From contig CACPEJ010000002.1 of the NCBI GenBank assembly GCA_902632935.1, forward strand, positions 62,001 through 126,000: 64,000 nt of DNA, given 5' to 3'. Positions 33,336 through 42,832 of the stretch are shown here, piece after piece. Positions within the stretch are counted from its first letter, which is position 1. Every line of letters begins with the position of its first letter. Source of the DNA: an uncultured Pelagibacteraceae bacterium. Lineage in GTDB: Bacteria > Pseudomonadota > Alphaproteobacteria > Pelagibacterales > Pelagibacteraceae. The translations under genes were made by a program, and so were the position numbers. The notes beneath the pieces are model-generated. The model was given only the letters and a program-made list of their open reading frames with translations. It made no database searches and was not told where the DNA came from.

Positions 33336-34664
33336 TTAAAACTTAGCTAATTCAGCGTTAATTTTCTTAACTGCTTCATCAACTGAGATTTGATCATCAA
33401 TATATTCTCTAGTGATTCTGTTTAAGAATTGAGAATTGATGATTTTTGATGCTCGAGATAGTTCACCCTCTTTAACACCCCATCTGTTTGCAGTGTCTAA
33501 ACCTGCAACGATGTTATCAATAACATCTGCAGAATAAAGATCTGTTAAAGGAGCTTTTCTATCAACACCTACTGGTAATTTACTCCAAGCTTTAGTGTAA
33601 GCACTAGGATCACTTTTGTTTCCTCTTCTTACTGGGAATTTTCCTTCCGGAGCAATTCCTAATGTCGCTGTATAACCTTCACTCATAGAGTACTCGATGA
33701 ATTTTTTAGCTTCATCAGTATCTGCATCCGCAGTAATACCAAAGTATCTTACATCAGCCCAAGCAGCACCTTTTTTATTGTTCGGTCCACTAAAATTAGT
33801 AATGAAACCAGTTTTAGAAGCTAACTCTGGTGATGTTGGATCGCTATTTATTGTTGGTGGAGCAGAGTCTCTTAAACCTGCTAATTCATCCATAATAAAT
33901 GGTGACCAAATAATCATTGGTGTTTTGCCAGCAAAGTATAAAGCTCTTGATTGTTTCCAGAATAATTCTCCTGGAGGGCTTGCTTTCGCAATTACTTTAT
34001 AAAATTCTAAAGAATTCTTTAAAGCTTTCCCTTGCTTTTTAGTTCCACCTTTTTTAACAAAATTAACTCCATTAGCTAAAAGTACATGTTCAAGTACTTG
34101 GCTCATAAAGTTTTCATCTGTTTTTGTGGCAGCTACAAAGCCAAACATATCATTACTTGATAATGCATTCACTGCTTTAACGATGTTTGCATATGAAGTT
34201 GGTGGCTCTAAACCAGCTGCAGCAAATAGATCTTTTCTATAAACGACCATTTGTGTCCAGCCATCAACTGGTACAGCTGCAATTTTTCCACCCTTCTTAG
34301 CCATATTTAATGCGCCCGGTGCAAATGTTTTCTTACCTAACGACTTAACTACAGCGTTATTTGCATCAACATCTAATATGCCTGCCTCAGCCCATGGTAA
34401 AACATATTGAAGAGTGTGATAAATCACATCTGGAAGATCTCCAGCAGCTGCTGCTGCAGTAGCTCTTGTGCCAAGATCTTTTTCTTCAATTGGTATGACT
34501 TCAACTTTGATGCCAGTTTTAGCTTCAAACGCTTTAGCCATCTCCTCTTGTTTTGCCATTCTAGCTGGTTGGACCTCTGTGGTCCAAAATTTAATATCTG
34601 CAAAACTAGTATTAGTAATTAGAAATACTAGAGCAAATATATTTATCATGATTTTTTTAATCAT
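33336..34664 (-). CDS. Extracellular sugar-binding protein of an ABC importer
   Basis: A 442-residue family 1 solute-binding protein. Residues 1-22 form a signal peptide (hydrophobic core then NTSFA, cleavage before DIKFW). The mature part has TTEVQPARMAKQEEMAKAFEAKTGI and IAAVPVDGWTQMVVYRKDLFAAAGLEPP, typical of maltose/trehalose/glycerol-phosphate-binding proteins. It is the first gene of the minus-strand importer operon and is separated from the permeases by a terminator-like hairpin. Ligand is not fixed; the adjacent phosphorylase suggests a glucosylated compound. Confidence 0.9.
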   Translation of the reverse strand: MIKKIMINIFALVFLITNTSFADIKFWTTEVQPARMAKQEEMAKAFEAKTGIKVEVIPIEEKDLGTRATAAAAAGDLPDVIYHTLQYVLPWAEAGILDVDANNAVVKSLGKKTFAPGALNMAKKGGKIAAVPVDGWTQMVVYRKDLFAAAGLEPPTSYANIVKAVNALSSNDMFGFVAATKTDENFMSQVLEHVLLANGVNFVKKGGTKKQGKALKNSLEFYKVIAKASPPGELFWKQSRALYFAGKTPMIIWSPFIMDELAGLRDSAPPTINSDPTSPELASKTGFITNFSGPNNKKGAAWADVRYFGITADADTDEAKKFIEYSMSEGYTATLGIAPEGKFPVRRGNKSDPSAYTKAWSKLPVGVDRKAPLTDLYSADVIDNIVAGLDTANRWGVKEGELSRASKIINSQFLNRITREYIDDQISVDEAVKKINAELAKF

Positions 34665-34715
34665 ACATTCCCCTTCTTATATAGTTTCTCTCTGAAATTT
34701 AGATTTCTCTAATCT

Positions 34716-34735
34716 TCGCAATTTTTTCATTGCGA
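34716..34735. promoter_or_regulatory. Inverted repeat in the divergent importer control region
   Basis: TCGCAAT and ATTGCGA are separated by 6 bases, in the 140-base gap between the divergent binding-protein and ATPase genes. It is one of few GC-containing patches in the gap and has the size of an operator for a dimeric repressor such as a LacI or GntR type. No regulator gene is adjacent. It could equally be a hairpin in the leader of one transcript. Confidence 0.4.
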
Positions 34736-34804
34736 TAAATTTAGCAGTGTAATAAATTTTTAACAACATTTAATGGTTACTTAAAATCCTTTTAAATCAA
34801 GTAA

Positions 34805-35857
34805 ATGTCGAAAATTGTTATTAAAAATCTCAAAAAATCTTTTGGCGAAAATAAAGTTATCAACAATTTTAACATAGATATAAAGGATGGAGAATTTATA
34901 GTTTTAGTGGGTCCTTCAGGTTGTGGAAAATCAACTTTATTGAGAATGGTCTCTGGATTAGAAAGTATCGATCAAGGAGAAATCTTTTTAGATACAAAAT
35001 TAATTAATAACCTGATTCCTTCCAAGCGTGAAATTGCAATGGTCTTTCAATCTTACGCTTTATATCCACACATGAATGTTTTTGAAAATATGTCATTTGG
35101 TTTAAAAATGGAAAAAATTTCAAAAAATGAAATTAACGAAAAAGTTAATCATGCAGCTGCTACACTTCAAATTGAAGATTTATTAGAGAGAAAGCCCAAA
35201 CAACTTTCAGGTGGACAAAGACAAAGGGTTGCAATTGGTAGAGCAATTACAAGAAATCCAAAAGTGTTCTTATTTGATGAACCATTATCTAATCTAGATG
35301 CAGCTTTAAGATCAGAAATGAGAGTTGAAATTTCTAAATTACACAAAAAATTAAAAACAAATATTATTTATGTAACACACGATCAAATAGAGGCGATGAC
35401 ATTAGCTGATAGAATTGTGGTTCTAAACAAAGGAATTATTGAACAGTTTGGAACTCCAAATGAGATTTACACTGATCCCAATAATATTTTCGTTGCAGAA
35501 TTTATTGGTTCCCCAAAAATGAATATTATTAAAATAAATAAAGAACAGATTATCAATTCAAAAAATATAGAATTGTTTAAAAATATAATAACTTTTGAAA
35601 ATTTTAATTTTAAAGATGAGATTTATTTAGGTATTAGACCTGAAGATATTAGTATAAAAAATGATCGTGAAATTAAGTTAGACGTTGAAGTAGATCTTAT
35701 TGAAAATTTAGGCTTTGAAAAAATTATTTACGCTAAATTATCAGACAACCAAATTATTATTAAATCGTCAGAAGATATAAGCAATCAATCGCTTAAAATA
35801 TCATTTTCTAAAGACAAGGTTTTATTTTTTGACAAAAATAAAAACAGGATAAGATAG
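34805..35857 (+). CDS. Sugar ABC importer ATP-binding protein (MalK/UgpC-type)
   Basis: A 350-residue ATPase. Walker A is GPSGCGKST (36-44), the Q-loop is in [11 protein letters not shown], the signature is LSGGQRQR, Walker B is [13 protein letters not shown], and the switch is VTHDQ. The C-terminal ~120 residues form a TOBE-type regulatory domain ([11 protein letters not shown]). It is divergent from the binding-protein/permease genes and followed by a sugar phosphorylase gene, so import and breakdown are genetically joined. Confidence 0.93.
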   Translation: MSKIVIKNLKKSFGENKVINNFNIDIKDGEFIVLVGPSGCGKSTLLRMVSGLESIDQGEIFLDTKLINNLIPSKREIAMVFQSYALYPHMNVFENMSFGLKMEKISKNEINEKVNHAAATLQIEDLLERKPKQLSGGQRQRVAIGRAITRNPKVFLFDEPLSNLDAALRSEMRVEISKLHKKLKTNIIYVTHDQIEAMTLADRIVVLNKGIIEQFGTPNEIYTDPNNIFVAEFIGSPKMNIIKINKEQIINSKNIELFKNIITFENFNFKDEIYLGIRPEDISIKNDREIKLDVEVDLIENLGFEKIIYAKLSDNQIIIKSSEDISNQSLKISFSKDKVLFFDKNKNRIR

Positions 35858-35912
35858 ATTTACATGGAAGACTTGAAAAAGTAGTTAATGATGATAATAA
35901 AAAATATTATTA

Positions 35913-37640
35913 ATGTTAACTCAAAAAGATCAAAAAACTATAAGATCTAGATTAGACAATATTTACAAAATAATCTTATCTAAAAAAGATATTGATTATT
36001 TTGAGAATGAAATTGTCCAAATAATCAAAAACTTTAATAAAGAAAATTCAAAAAAGAAGAAAAATATCTCTGAAAAAACAACTTTGGTAATCTGTTATGG
36101 TGACAGCGTATATTCCAAAAAAAATAAATCAATTAGAGTATTTCAAAGCTTCTTTCAGAAAAAATTAAAAAATTATTTTAACACTATTCATTTTTTACCA
36201 TTTTATCCTTCAAGTAGCGATAGTGGCTTTGCTGTAAAAGATCATTATAAAGTTGAGAATAAGCTTGGGAATTGGTCGGATATCAAGAATGTTTCAAAAT
36301 CAAGTGATGTTATGGCCGATATGGTTATTAATCATTCATCTGCGAGAGGTTTGTGGTTTAAAAATTTTCTTAAGAAAAAAGAACCTGGAAAAGATTATTT
36401 TTTAACAGTAAACTCTAAATTTAATTCTTCTAAGGTTGTTAGACCACGAGATCATAAATTACTTAAAAGGATAAAGATTTTTAAAAAAACTGATTATCTT
36501 TGGCGAACATTTAGCCCAGATCAAATCGATTTAAATTTTAAAAATCCTGCTGTATTAATTCAATTTATCAAAATAATGATTCATCTCATTAATAATGGTG
36601 TTACTATTTTTAGATTAGATGCTATTGCATATCTTTGGAAGGAGAATGGAAGTAAATGTATTAATTTAAAACAAACTCATGAAATTATTAAACTTTTAAG
36701 AAATATTATTAATCTGCTGAACGTACAAACTAGAATAATTACAGAAACAAATTTGCCAGAAAAGGAGAATTTGAGTTATTTTGGTAAAAATGACGAGGCT
36801 AACTGGATTTATAATTTTTCTTTACCACCATTATTAATTCATGCTTTTTTATTTGAAAATAGTTCATATCTAAATAAATGGAGCAGAAATCTTCCAAGTA
36901 CAAAAAAAGGAAATTGTTATTTAAACTTTATTGCTTCACACGATGGAATAGGAATAAGACCTACAGAAGGATTATTAAATAAAAAATTATTAGATAATTT
37001 TATAAAGAGGCTAAAAAAAAATGGTTCAAAATTCTCTTATAGAAAAGTTCAAAATAAAACTAAAAAAGTTTATGAAGCAAATATTACTGTCTTTAATGCT
37101 TTGAAAAAATCTGATTATGATAAAAAAGGTGAATTTTATCTAGAAAGATATATTTCAGCTCATGCTATAATGATCTCTTTTGAGGGAATACCAGCGATAT
37201 ATTTTAATTCTATTTTTGGTACCTCTAATGATGAAAATAAATTTATCATCACTGGTAATAATAGGGATGTAAATAGATATAGATGGAATTACGAAGATAT
37301 TTCTAAGAAACTTAGAAACCATAAAACTAAACAAAGTATATTTTATAATAGCATATGTGGTCTATTGGAAATTAGAAGAAGGCAAAAAGCTTTTCATCCA
37401 AATGCCTCGAGATTAAATTTAAATTTGGGTCAGAAAGTCTATGGATTTAAGAGAATAAGTAAAGATAAGAAACAAACTATCTTATGTATTACAAATTTAA
37501 GTTCAAAAATTCAAAAAGTTAAGTTTCATAAAAAAAATCAAAAAATGAAAAATTTATTAAAATCAAAAAATAATACTATTTATAAAAAATTTATAATTCT
37601 TAATCCTTTTGAGACAATTTGGTTGTCTAACATAAAATAA
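35913..37640 (+). CDS. GH13_18 sucrose-phosphorylase-family enzyme (possible glucosylglycerol/glucosylglycerate phosphorylase)
   Basis: A 575-residue (beta/alpha)8 enzyme. Markers are FLPFYPSSSDSGFAVKDHY (about 90-108), DMVINHSSARG, the nucleophile in FRLDAIAY (about Asp236), the acid/base in ITETNLP (about Glu278) and NFIASHDGIGIRP, the third catalytic acid. This set defines the sucrose phosphorylase subfamily, which splits a glucoside with phosphate to glucose-1-phosphate and saves one ATP. Length near 570 fits the glucosylglycerate/glucosylglycerol-type members better than the ~490-residue sucrose enzymes. No signal peptide, so it acts after import. The exact substrate is inferred. Confidence 0.8.
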   Translation: MLTQKDQKTIRSRLDNIYKIILSKKDIDYFENEIVQIIKNFNKENSKKKKNISEKTTLVICYGDSVYSKKNKSIRVFQSFFQKKLKNYFNTIHFLPFYPSSSDSGFAVKDHYKVENKLGNWSDIKNVSKSSDVMADMVINHSSARGLWFKNFLKKKEPGKDYFLTVNSKFNSSKVVRPRDHKLLKRIKIFKKTDYLWRTFSPDQIDLNFKNPAVLIQFIKIMIHLINNGVTIFRLDAIAYLWKENGSKCINLKQTHEIIKLLRNIINLLNVQTRIITETNLPEKENLSYFGKNDEANWIYNFSLPPLLIHAFLFENSSYLNKWSRNLPSTKKGNCYLNFIASHDGIGIRPTEGLLNKKLLDNFIKRLKKNGSKFSYRKVQNKTKKVYEANITVFNALKKSDYDKKGEFYLERYISAHAIMISFEGIPAIYFNSIFGTSNDENKFIITGNNRDVNRYRWNYEDISKKLRNHKTKQSIFYNSICGLLEIRRRQKAFHPNASRLNLNLGQKVYGFKRISKDKKQTILCITNLSSKIQKVKFHKKNQKMKNLLKSKNNTIYKKFIILNPFETIWLSNIK

Positions 37641-37695
37641 ATTTTAGAACTTTACATTTGTTGTATATGTTATTTATTTGGTATATTTATAAAAT

Positions 37696-38367
37696 GTGCT
37701 TTTTGAAAAAATTATAAACTTTTTTGATTATTTTCACCAAAGTCGGATTATCAATTATTTAGAAAAATTTGAAATAAAATATTTTATAGATGTAGGCTCA
37801 CACAAAGGGGAGTTTTTAAGCTATTTATTAAAACTTAAACACAAAAAAATCTATTGTTTTGAAGCACAAAAAGATATTTTTAAAATATTAAGCAGAAAAT
37901 ATAAAAAAAATAAAAAGATTGAATTGTTTAATATAGGTTTAGCGGACAAAAAAGCTACAAAATTTTTTTATATTAACAAAATTAGTTCATCTTCAACATT
38001 TTCAAAAAGTAAGAATACTTTTTTCTCAAGATTTAAAAAATTTGTTTTAAACTCAGATAATTTTTATGAAAAAAAGTACCAAATCAAAACCAAAAGACTT
38101 GATAGTTATTTTGTTAATAAAAAAATAGATAATATGTTTCTTAAGATTGATGTTGAAGGATTTGAATTAAATGTTCTAAAAGGTGCGAAAAAATTAATCT
38201 CAAAACAAGTCAAACTTATATTAGTAGAAAAACACTTCTTTCAACTATATAAAGATTATACACCAGATGAAGTTGACATATTTCTTAAAAAAAATAACTT
38301 CAGATTATTAAAAAAATTCACTTTTCCTCTTTTATATTTTCAGGATAATATTTACATCAAAAAATAA
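37696..38367 (+). CDS. FkbM-family methyltransferase (short form)
   Basis: A 223-residue SAM-dependent O-methyltransferase. YFIDVGSHKGEFLSYLL (about 29-45) is the SAM motif, FEAQKDIFKIL follows, and MFLKIDVEGFELNVLKGAKK (about 146-165) is the family signature. The frame begins at GTG (37696); an ATG at 37694 is out of frame, so the GTG start is used here. It opens the second glycan block and is convergent with a membrane protein gene 4 bases away. Confidence 0.85.
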   Translation: MLFEKIINFFDYFHQSRIINYLEKFEIKYFIDVGSHKGEFLSYLLKLKHKKIYCFEAQKDIFKILSRKYKKNKKIELFNIGLADKKATKFFYINKISSSSTFSKSKNTFFSRFKKFVLNSDNFYEKKYQIKTKRLDSYFVNKKIDNMFLKIDVEGFELNVLKGAKKLISKQVKLILVEKHFFQLYKDYTPDEVDIFLKKNNFRLLKKFTFPLLYFQDNIYIKK

Positions 38368-38371
38368 TTAT

Positions 38372-39832
38372 TTATTGATAACAATCCATTTTACTTACTA
38401 ATGAATATTTGATGTCATCAATTAAATCTTTACAACCATCTATTAGATCTTTTTTGTTAATCAGAACATGAGAAATATTTTCAATTTCATTAATTTCATT
38501 AAGAATTGACATTTTTTGATCAAAATTTTTAGCTGCAAAAAAGGATGAGGCTAAATTGATTCTGCTTTTCCACTCAATTATTTCATTGAATTTAAAAGGT
38601 GGGTGTTTCCAATCAACAAAAATTGGCAGGCCAATATTCATCCTTACATCTTCAAGAGAGACCGGTATTAATAACCTGTCAATATAAACATAATTTTCTT
38701 TAATCTTATTTATCAGCTCCATTTTTTTGTGAAAGTTTTTATTTGAATTCTCAATAAAATGATTTTTTACCGAAAAAATAGATACTGAAAAAAAAATTAA
38801 GATAATGCTTAATATTTTGATGTATTTTTTCTTATCAAAAAAATTTTGTATAAAAAAAGACAAAATTATCATTGTAGAAATGGGAACCAAAAAAACTGAT
38901 GTCCTCCACGGAAAGCTTAGAGCTAAAGTATTATTTTCAAAAAAAAACTGAATAAATGAAAAGATAATTGACATAAAACCAAAAACAAGAAATGGTATAA
39001 AAAATTTTTTTTCCTTATAAATTATTATAAGCGATATAAGATAAATCAAAATTGAAAAAAAATCCTTATAAGAAAACCAACTTTGAATAACTGCATGATG
39101 TACAGCTCTATCTAATAAAATTTTTTGACCTTCTAATATTAAGTTCTTATCTAAAAAAAAGAAATTGAGTATTATGTATAAAGTAATTGGTAATATCAAA
39201 ATTGAATAAATAATACTTATTTTGAATATTTTTATATATTCCTTTTTAAAAAAAAAGTAAGAAAATATTCCTAACATCAAAAAACCAGAGTGAAGAACAT
39301 AAGTTGGGTGAAAAGATGCTGCTAAACAGATAAATAAAATAGAAAAGAAATTTTTATTTATTAAAAAGAGATAAATTGCTACAAAAAATAAAACACCAAA
39401 ACTTGCGGGTTGATATCCTTCATTTATAACATCTTGGCCAGCAACACCTCCGAACAAACTATTTTCATGATAAATTATTATAAATAAAGAGAACCATACT
39501 AATGATAAAAATGGACTCTTTAATTCCTTAAATTGAGTTTTACAAATAAGAAATAAAAAAAGCGAACATAATGACAATAAGCAAAGATGAATTATATATA
39601 GAATTTTTAATGAGAAAAATTTAATTAAGAAATGATTAAATATTGTGAATAATGGTAGATGGTTGGTTGTATTGGCAATCCAATCATTTTGTAATTTATT
39701 AAATTCGAAATTTTTAATTGCGTGAATTAAATGTAAAGAGTTGCCTTTGAAAAATGGAAATTGCTGAACAGTTATTGCAAACAAAATACTTAAAACAATA
39801 TAAACGAAGATTTCTTTTTTTATCAATTCCAT
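38372..39832 (-). CDS. Polytopic membrane protein, function unknown
   Basis: A 486-residue protein with about 10-12 hydrophobic helices and a soluble C-terminal part (about 380-486). It begins IYIVLSIL-like and has a loop GGVAGQDVINEGYQPASFG (about 127-145) and AASFHPTYVLHSGFLML. The layout resembles GT-C-type or other glycan-processing membrane proteins, but no catalytic motif is certain. It lies between an FkbM methyltransferase and a C-methyltransferase gene. A role in glycan or lipid-linked sugar handling is only suggested. Confidence 0.5.
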   Translation of the reverse strand: MELIKKEIFVYIVLSILFAITVQQFPFFKGNSLHLIHAIKNFEFNKLQNDWIANTTNHLPLFTIFNHFLIKFFSLKILYIIHLCLLSLCSLFLFLICKTQFKELKSPFLSLVWFSLFIIIYHENSLFGGVAGQDVINEGYQPASFGVLFFVAIYLFLINKNFFSILFICLAASFHPTYVLHSGFLMLGIFSYFFFKKEYIKIFKISIIYSILILPITLYIILNFFFLDKNLILEGQKILLDRAVHHAVIQSWFSYKDFFSILIYLISLIIIYKEKKFFIPFLVFGFMSIIFSFIQFFFENNTLALSFPWRTSVFLVPISTMIILSFFIQNFFDKKKYIKILSIILIFFSVSIFSVKNHFIENSNKNFHKKMELINKIKENYVYIDRLLIPVSLEDVRMNIGLPIFVDWKHPPFKFNEIIEWKSRINLASSFFAAKNFDQKMSILNEINEIENISHVLINKKDLIDGCKDLIDDIKYSLVSKMDCYQ

Positions 39833-39861
39833 AATTTTTAATCTGATATTTAATAATGTAT

Positions 39862-41118
39862 TTAATTTAAAATTCGAGGTTTAGGTAAAGGCATAATAAA
39901 TTTTCCCTTATATCCTTTATTTCTTAAATTTTTCATAACGTTTTTTCCATAATGCCAAGATAGGATAAGTGCATAATCAGGTTGATTTTTAATCATATAC
40001 TTCTCATCAATAATTTTAATGTGTGTGCTTGGTGTAAACATATTTAACTTTAATGAGCTAGCTTGTTCAGCAATATAATCAATCAATTGGTTGGTTATAT
40101 TACAATATGCCAATAAAGTTATACTTCTTCCCGGACAACCGACTCCAGCAATTTTTTTTCTTTTTAATTTTAATTTCCATAACATTTCACTTAAATTTTT
40201 TCTAACTGAGATTACTTTTTTTGCATATTGCTTATATTTTTTTTCAGAATAAAAACCCCGCTTTTTTTCTTGATCAATTATCTTTTTTACATTTGTTTTG
40301 GGTTTAATATTTTTATTTAGAGTTGCTGTTACTCGAATTGAACCAGCATAATTTGGTATTCTAGATGCATCAATTACTTTAAAGCCATATTTATTTAAGA
40401 GATAAATTAAAGGTTTTAATAAGTAAAATCTCAGATGTTCATGATAAATTGAGTCAAATTGCATTTCGTCTAAAATGTTAACAGCGTAATGAGATTCGGT
40501 TATAAAAATTCCATTTTTTCGATCAATTAAACTCTTTACTCCATTCATTAGACTATCAAGTTTATTAATGTGGGCAAAAATATTTGTTCCAGTAATTACA
40601 TCAGCTTTTTGATATCTTTTTTTTATAATCCGAGCGGTTTTGTTATCAAAAAATTTTTGAATTGTCTTAATACCTTTTTTATTTGCTAATTTTGCAATGT
40701 TTGTAGGTTCAACACCTAAAACTTTAAAGCCTTGGTTTTTGAAGCCCTCAAGAAGCGTTCCATCATTAGAGCCTATATCTATTGCAAGAGGTTTTTTTGA
40801 AAACTTGTAATTTTTTACAGCATATTTACTTGTGTTATGTAACAAATCTTTTAAGGTTTTTGTTATGCCGCTCTTATATGGGTAATCTAAATGAAAAACT
40901 TCTTTGTTATCAACAACATAATTTATTTGGAGTAAATGGCAATTTCTACATTTTAAAAGTTTAAGTGGATAACTTTTTTCAAACTTATTTAAATCATTTT
41001 TAGTAAGTAAACTATCACATAAGCCTGAATGGCCAAGATCTAGAATTTCATATATTTTTTTAGATCTACAAATCTGGCATTCTTTGATAACTCCAGGTTT
41101 TAAATCAGAAACACTCAT
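39862..41118 (-). CDS. NDP-hexose C-methyltransferase (zinc-binding, TylC3/NovU-like)
   Basis: A 418-residue SAM-dependent C-methyltransferase. The N-terminal zinc site has CQIC (about 15-18) and CRNCHLLQ (about 56-63). The SAM core has AIDIGSNDGTLLEGFKNQGFKVLGVEPT, typical of the family, followed by a C-terminal C-methyltransferase domain (about 250-418, KKIAGVGCPGRSITLLAYC). Such enzymes add a branch methyl to a keto-deoxysugar. It is divergent from a GT2 gene across 56 bases. It implies a branched-chain sugar in the surface glycan. Confidence 0.85.
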   Translation of the reverse strand: MSVSDLKPGVIKECQICRSKKIYEILDLGHSGLCDSLLTKNDLNKFEKSYPLKLLKCRNCHLLQINYVVDNKEVFHLDYPYKSGITKTLKDLLHNTSKYAVKNYKFSKKPLAIDIGSNDGTLLEGFKNQGFKVLGVEPTNIAKLANKKGIKTIQKFFDNKTARIIKKRYQKADVITGTNIFAHINKLDSLMNGVKSLIDRKNGIFITESHYAVNILDEMQFDSIYHEHLRFYLLKPLIYLLNKYGFKVIDASRIPNYAGSIRVTATLNKNIKPKTNVKKIIDQEKKRGFYSEKKYKQYAKKVISVRKNLSEMLWKLKLKRKKIAGVGCPGRSITLLAYCNITNQLIDYIAEQASSLKLNMFTPSTHIKIIDEKYMIKNQPDYALILSWHYGKNVMKNLRNKGYKGKFIMPLPKPRILN

Positions 41119-41174
41119 ATTTATTGAATAATAAATACCTTTATATTAGATAATAACAAGTCATTTAAATTCAA

Positions 41175-41873
41175 ATGAAATATGATTTAGATATTATAAT
41201 TCCAGTTTTTCGAGAAGAAGGAAATATCTCAAAAACAATAGAGGAAATATTTAAAATTCCAGAAATTAATTTTAGAGTAATGGTAGTGTATGATTTTGAT
41301 GAAGATCCAACAATTCAAGTAATCAAAAATAATTTTGACGAAAGTCAAATAATTTGTCTTAAAAATAAATATCAGGGACTCAATGGAGCTATAAAGACAG
41401 GTTTTGAGAATATTCAATCTAAAGCAATATTGTTATACCCTGCAGATGATCATGAAAATTTTAATTTAATTGCTAAAATGTTTTATAAGTTTTGTGAAGG
41501 TTACGACATAGTTTGTGCAAGTAGATTTATAGATGGTGGAAGTTATGAGGGAGCACCACTAGTAAAACGATTAATTGTAAAATTTGTATCCTTTACATTA
41601 ACTAATTTTACAACGTTACCCACAAAAGATGCAACCAACGGATTTAGATTATTTTCAAAATCAATTGTTGAAAAATTCCCAATTGAGTCAAAGAGGGGTT
41701 TTACTTTTAGTATAGAATTGTTAGCTAAAGCATATAGATATAATTATAAGATTACAGAACTACCTGAAAAATGGCCAGTAAGAACAAGTGGAGAAAGTAA
41801 ATTCAGTTATTATACAATTCCATTTTATTTTAAATGGTACTTATACATTTTAATGTCTGCTTTTAAAAAATGA
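41175..41873 (+). CDS. Family 2 glycosyltransferase (dolichyl-phosphate mannose synthase-like)
   Basis: A 232-residue GT-A enzyme. IIPVFREEGNISKTIEEI (about 8-25) starts the domain, MVVYDFDEDPT (about 36-46) and YPADDHENF (about 89-97) are the metal and nucleotide sites, and FTFSIELLAKAYRY with PVRTSGESKFSYY close it. These are marks of polyprenyl-phosphate sugar transferases. There is no membrane tail beyond one weak C-terminal helix. It overlaps the next gene as ATGA. Confidence 0.88.
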   Translation: MKYDLDIIIPVFREEGNISKTIEEIFKIPEINFRVMVVYDFDEDPTIQVIKNNFDESQIICLKNKYQGLNGAIKTGFENIQSKAILLYPADDHENFNLIAKMFYKFCEGYDIVCASRFIDGGSYEGAPLVKRLIVKFVSFTLTNFTTLPTKDATNGFRLFSKSIVEKFPIESKRGFTFSIELLAKAYRYNYKITELPEKWPVRTSGESKFSYYTIPFYFKWYLYILMSAFKK

Positions 41874-42832
41874 AAAAAATTAATGTAGGAATAATAGGAA
41901 AAAATTTTGGTTATAAACTTATTTATAATGCAATCCATAGAATAAAAGAATTTAACACAATTGCTTTCTGTTTTAAAAATCCTGTAAATTTTAAAACTAT
42001 TAATAAAATTAAGATATACACAGACTGGAAAAAAATGTTAAGTAACAAAAAAATCAATGCAGTAATAATATCTTCTCCACCAGAAACACATCTGGAAATA
42101 ATCAAAACAGCTATTAAGAAAAAAATTCATATTTTTTGTGAAAAACCAGCGACTAAATCCTACAAACAAGTCATGCAAGTTATCAATTTATTAGAAAATA
42201 AAAAGTTATTACACATAGTTAATTATGAATTCCCAAAAATAGCAGCATTTAAATTTTTTAAAAAAAATATTTTAAAAAAAATTCATATCAAAAAAATTCA
42301 AATAAATTGGGCAATCAAAATGCCTCAACAAAAAAGATCCACATGGAAAAATTTTCACAATAGAGGCGGTGGTATCTTTTATAATTACGTATGCCATACC
42401 ATCTATTATTTGCAGGACTTATTTGGTGATTTTATTATTGAAAATGTAAATAAAGACAGAAAAAAAAACCCTACTAATATAAAAATTAAATTAAGAAATA
42501 TTAAAAAGAATTTTATTATTTATATAAATTTTAAAATTTTACCGTTAAAATCTAAACAGAAATCTATCCATCAAATTAAAATTTTTGATAAAAATAACAA
42601 TTTTGAATTATTTTCAAAAACAAAAAGTTTAAGTGACCAATTTATATTAAAAAAATCTAATAAAGTCATTTTTGAACCAATAGAAAATAAAAAAGATTTT
42701 AGATTTTATCCTGTTTTTGAAAATCTTAAAAATTTTCAAAAAAGTATTAATGAAAAAAAAATATTAAAACCTAATTTTTTTGATGCAAAAAAAGTTCATT
42801 TTTTAATTAATCAAATATCTTCAATTGGATAA
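41870..42832 (+). CDS. Gfo/Idh/MocA-family oxidoreductase
   Basis: A 320-residue NAD(P)-dependent enzyme. The Rossmann start is INVGIIGKNFGYKLIY, followed by AVIISSPPETHLEIIK (about 63-78) and IFCEKPATKSY (about 90-100), where the EKP lysine is catalytic. RGGGIFYNYVCHTIYYLQDLFG (about 164-185) carries the conserved His. It would oxidise or reduce a sugar, likely an NDP-sugar of the glycan. It is coupled to the GT2 gene and overlaps the convergent gene at 42821 by 12 bases. Confidence 0.85.
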   Translation: MKKINVGIIGKNFGYKLIYNAIHRIKEFNTIAFCFKNPVNFKTINKIKIYTDWKKMLSNKKINAVIISSPPETHLEIIKTAIKKKIHIFCEKPATKSYKQVMQVINLLENKKLLHIVNYEFPKIAAFKFFKKNILKKIHIKKIQINWAIKMPQQKRSTWKNFHNRGGGIFYNYVCHTIYYLQDLFGDFIIENVNKDRKKNPTNIKIKLRNIKKNFIIYINFKILPLKSKQKSIHQIKIFDKNNNFELFSKTKSLSDQFILKKSNKVIFEPIENKKDFRFYPVFENLKNFQKSINEKKILKPNFFDAKKVHFLINQISSIG

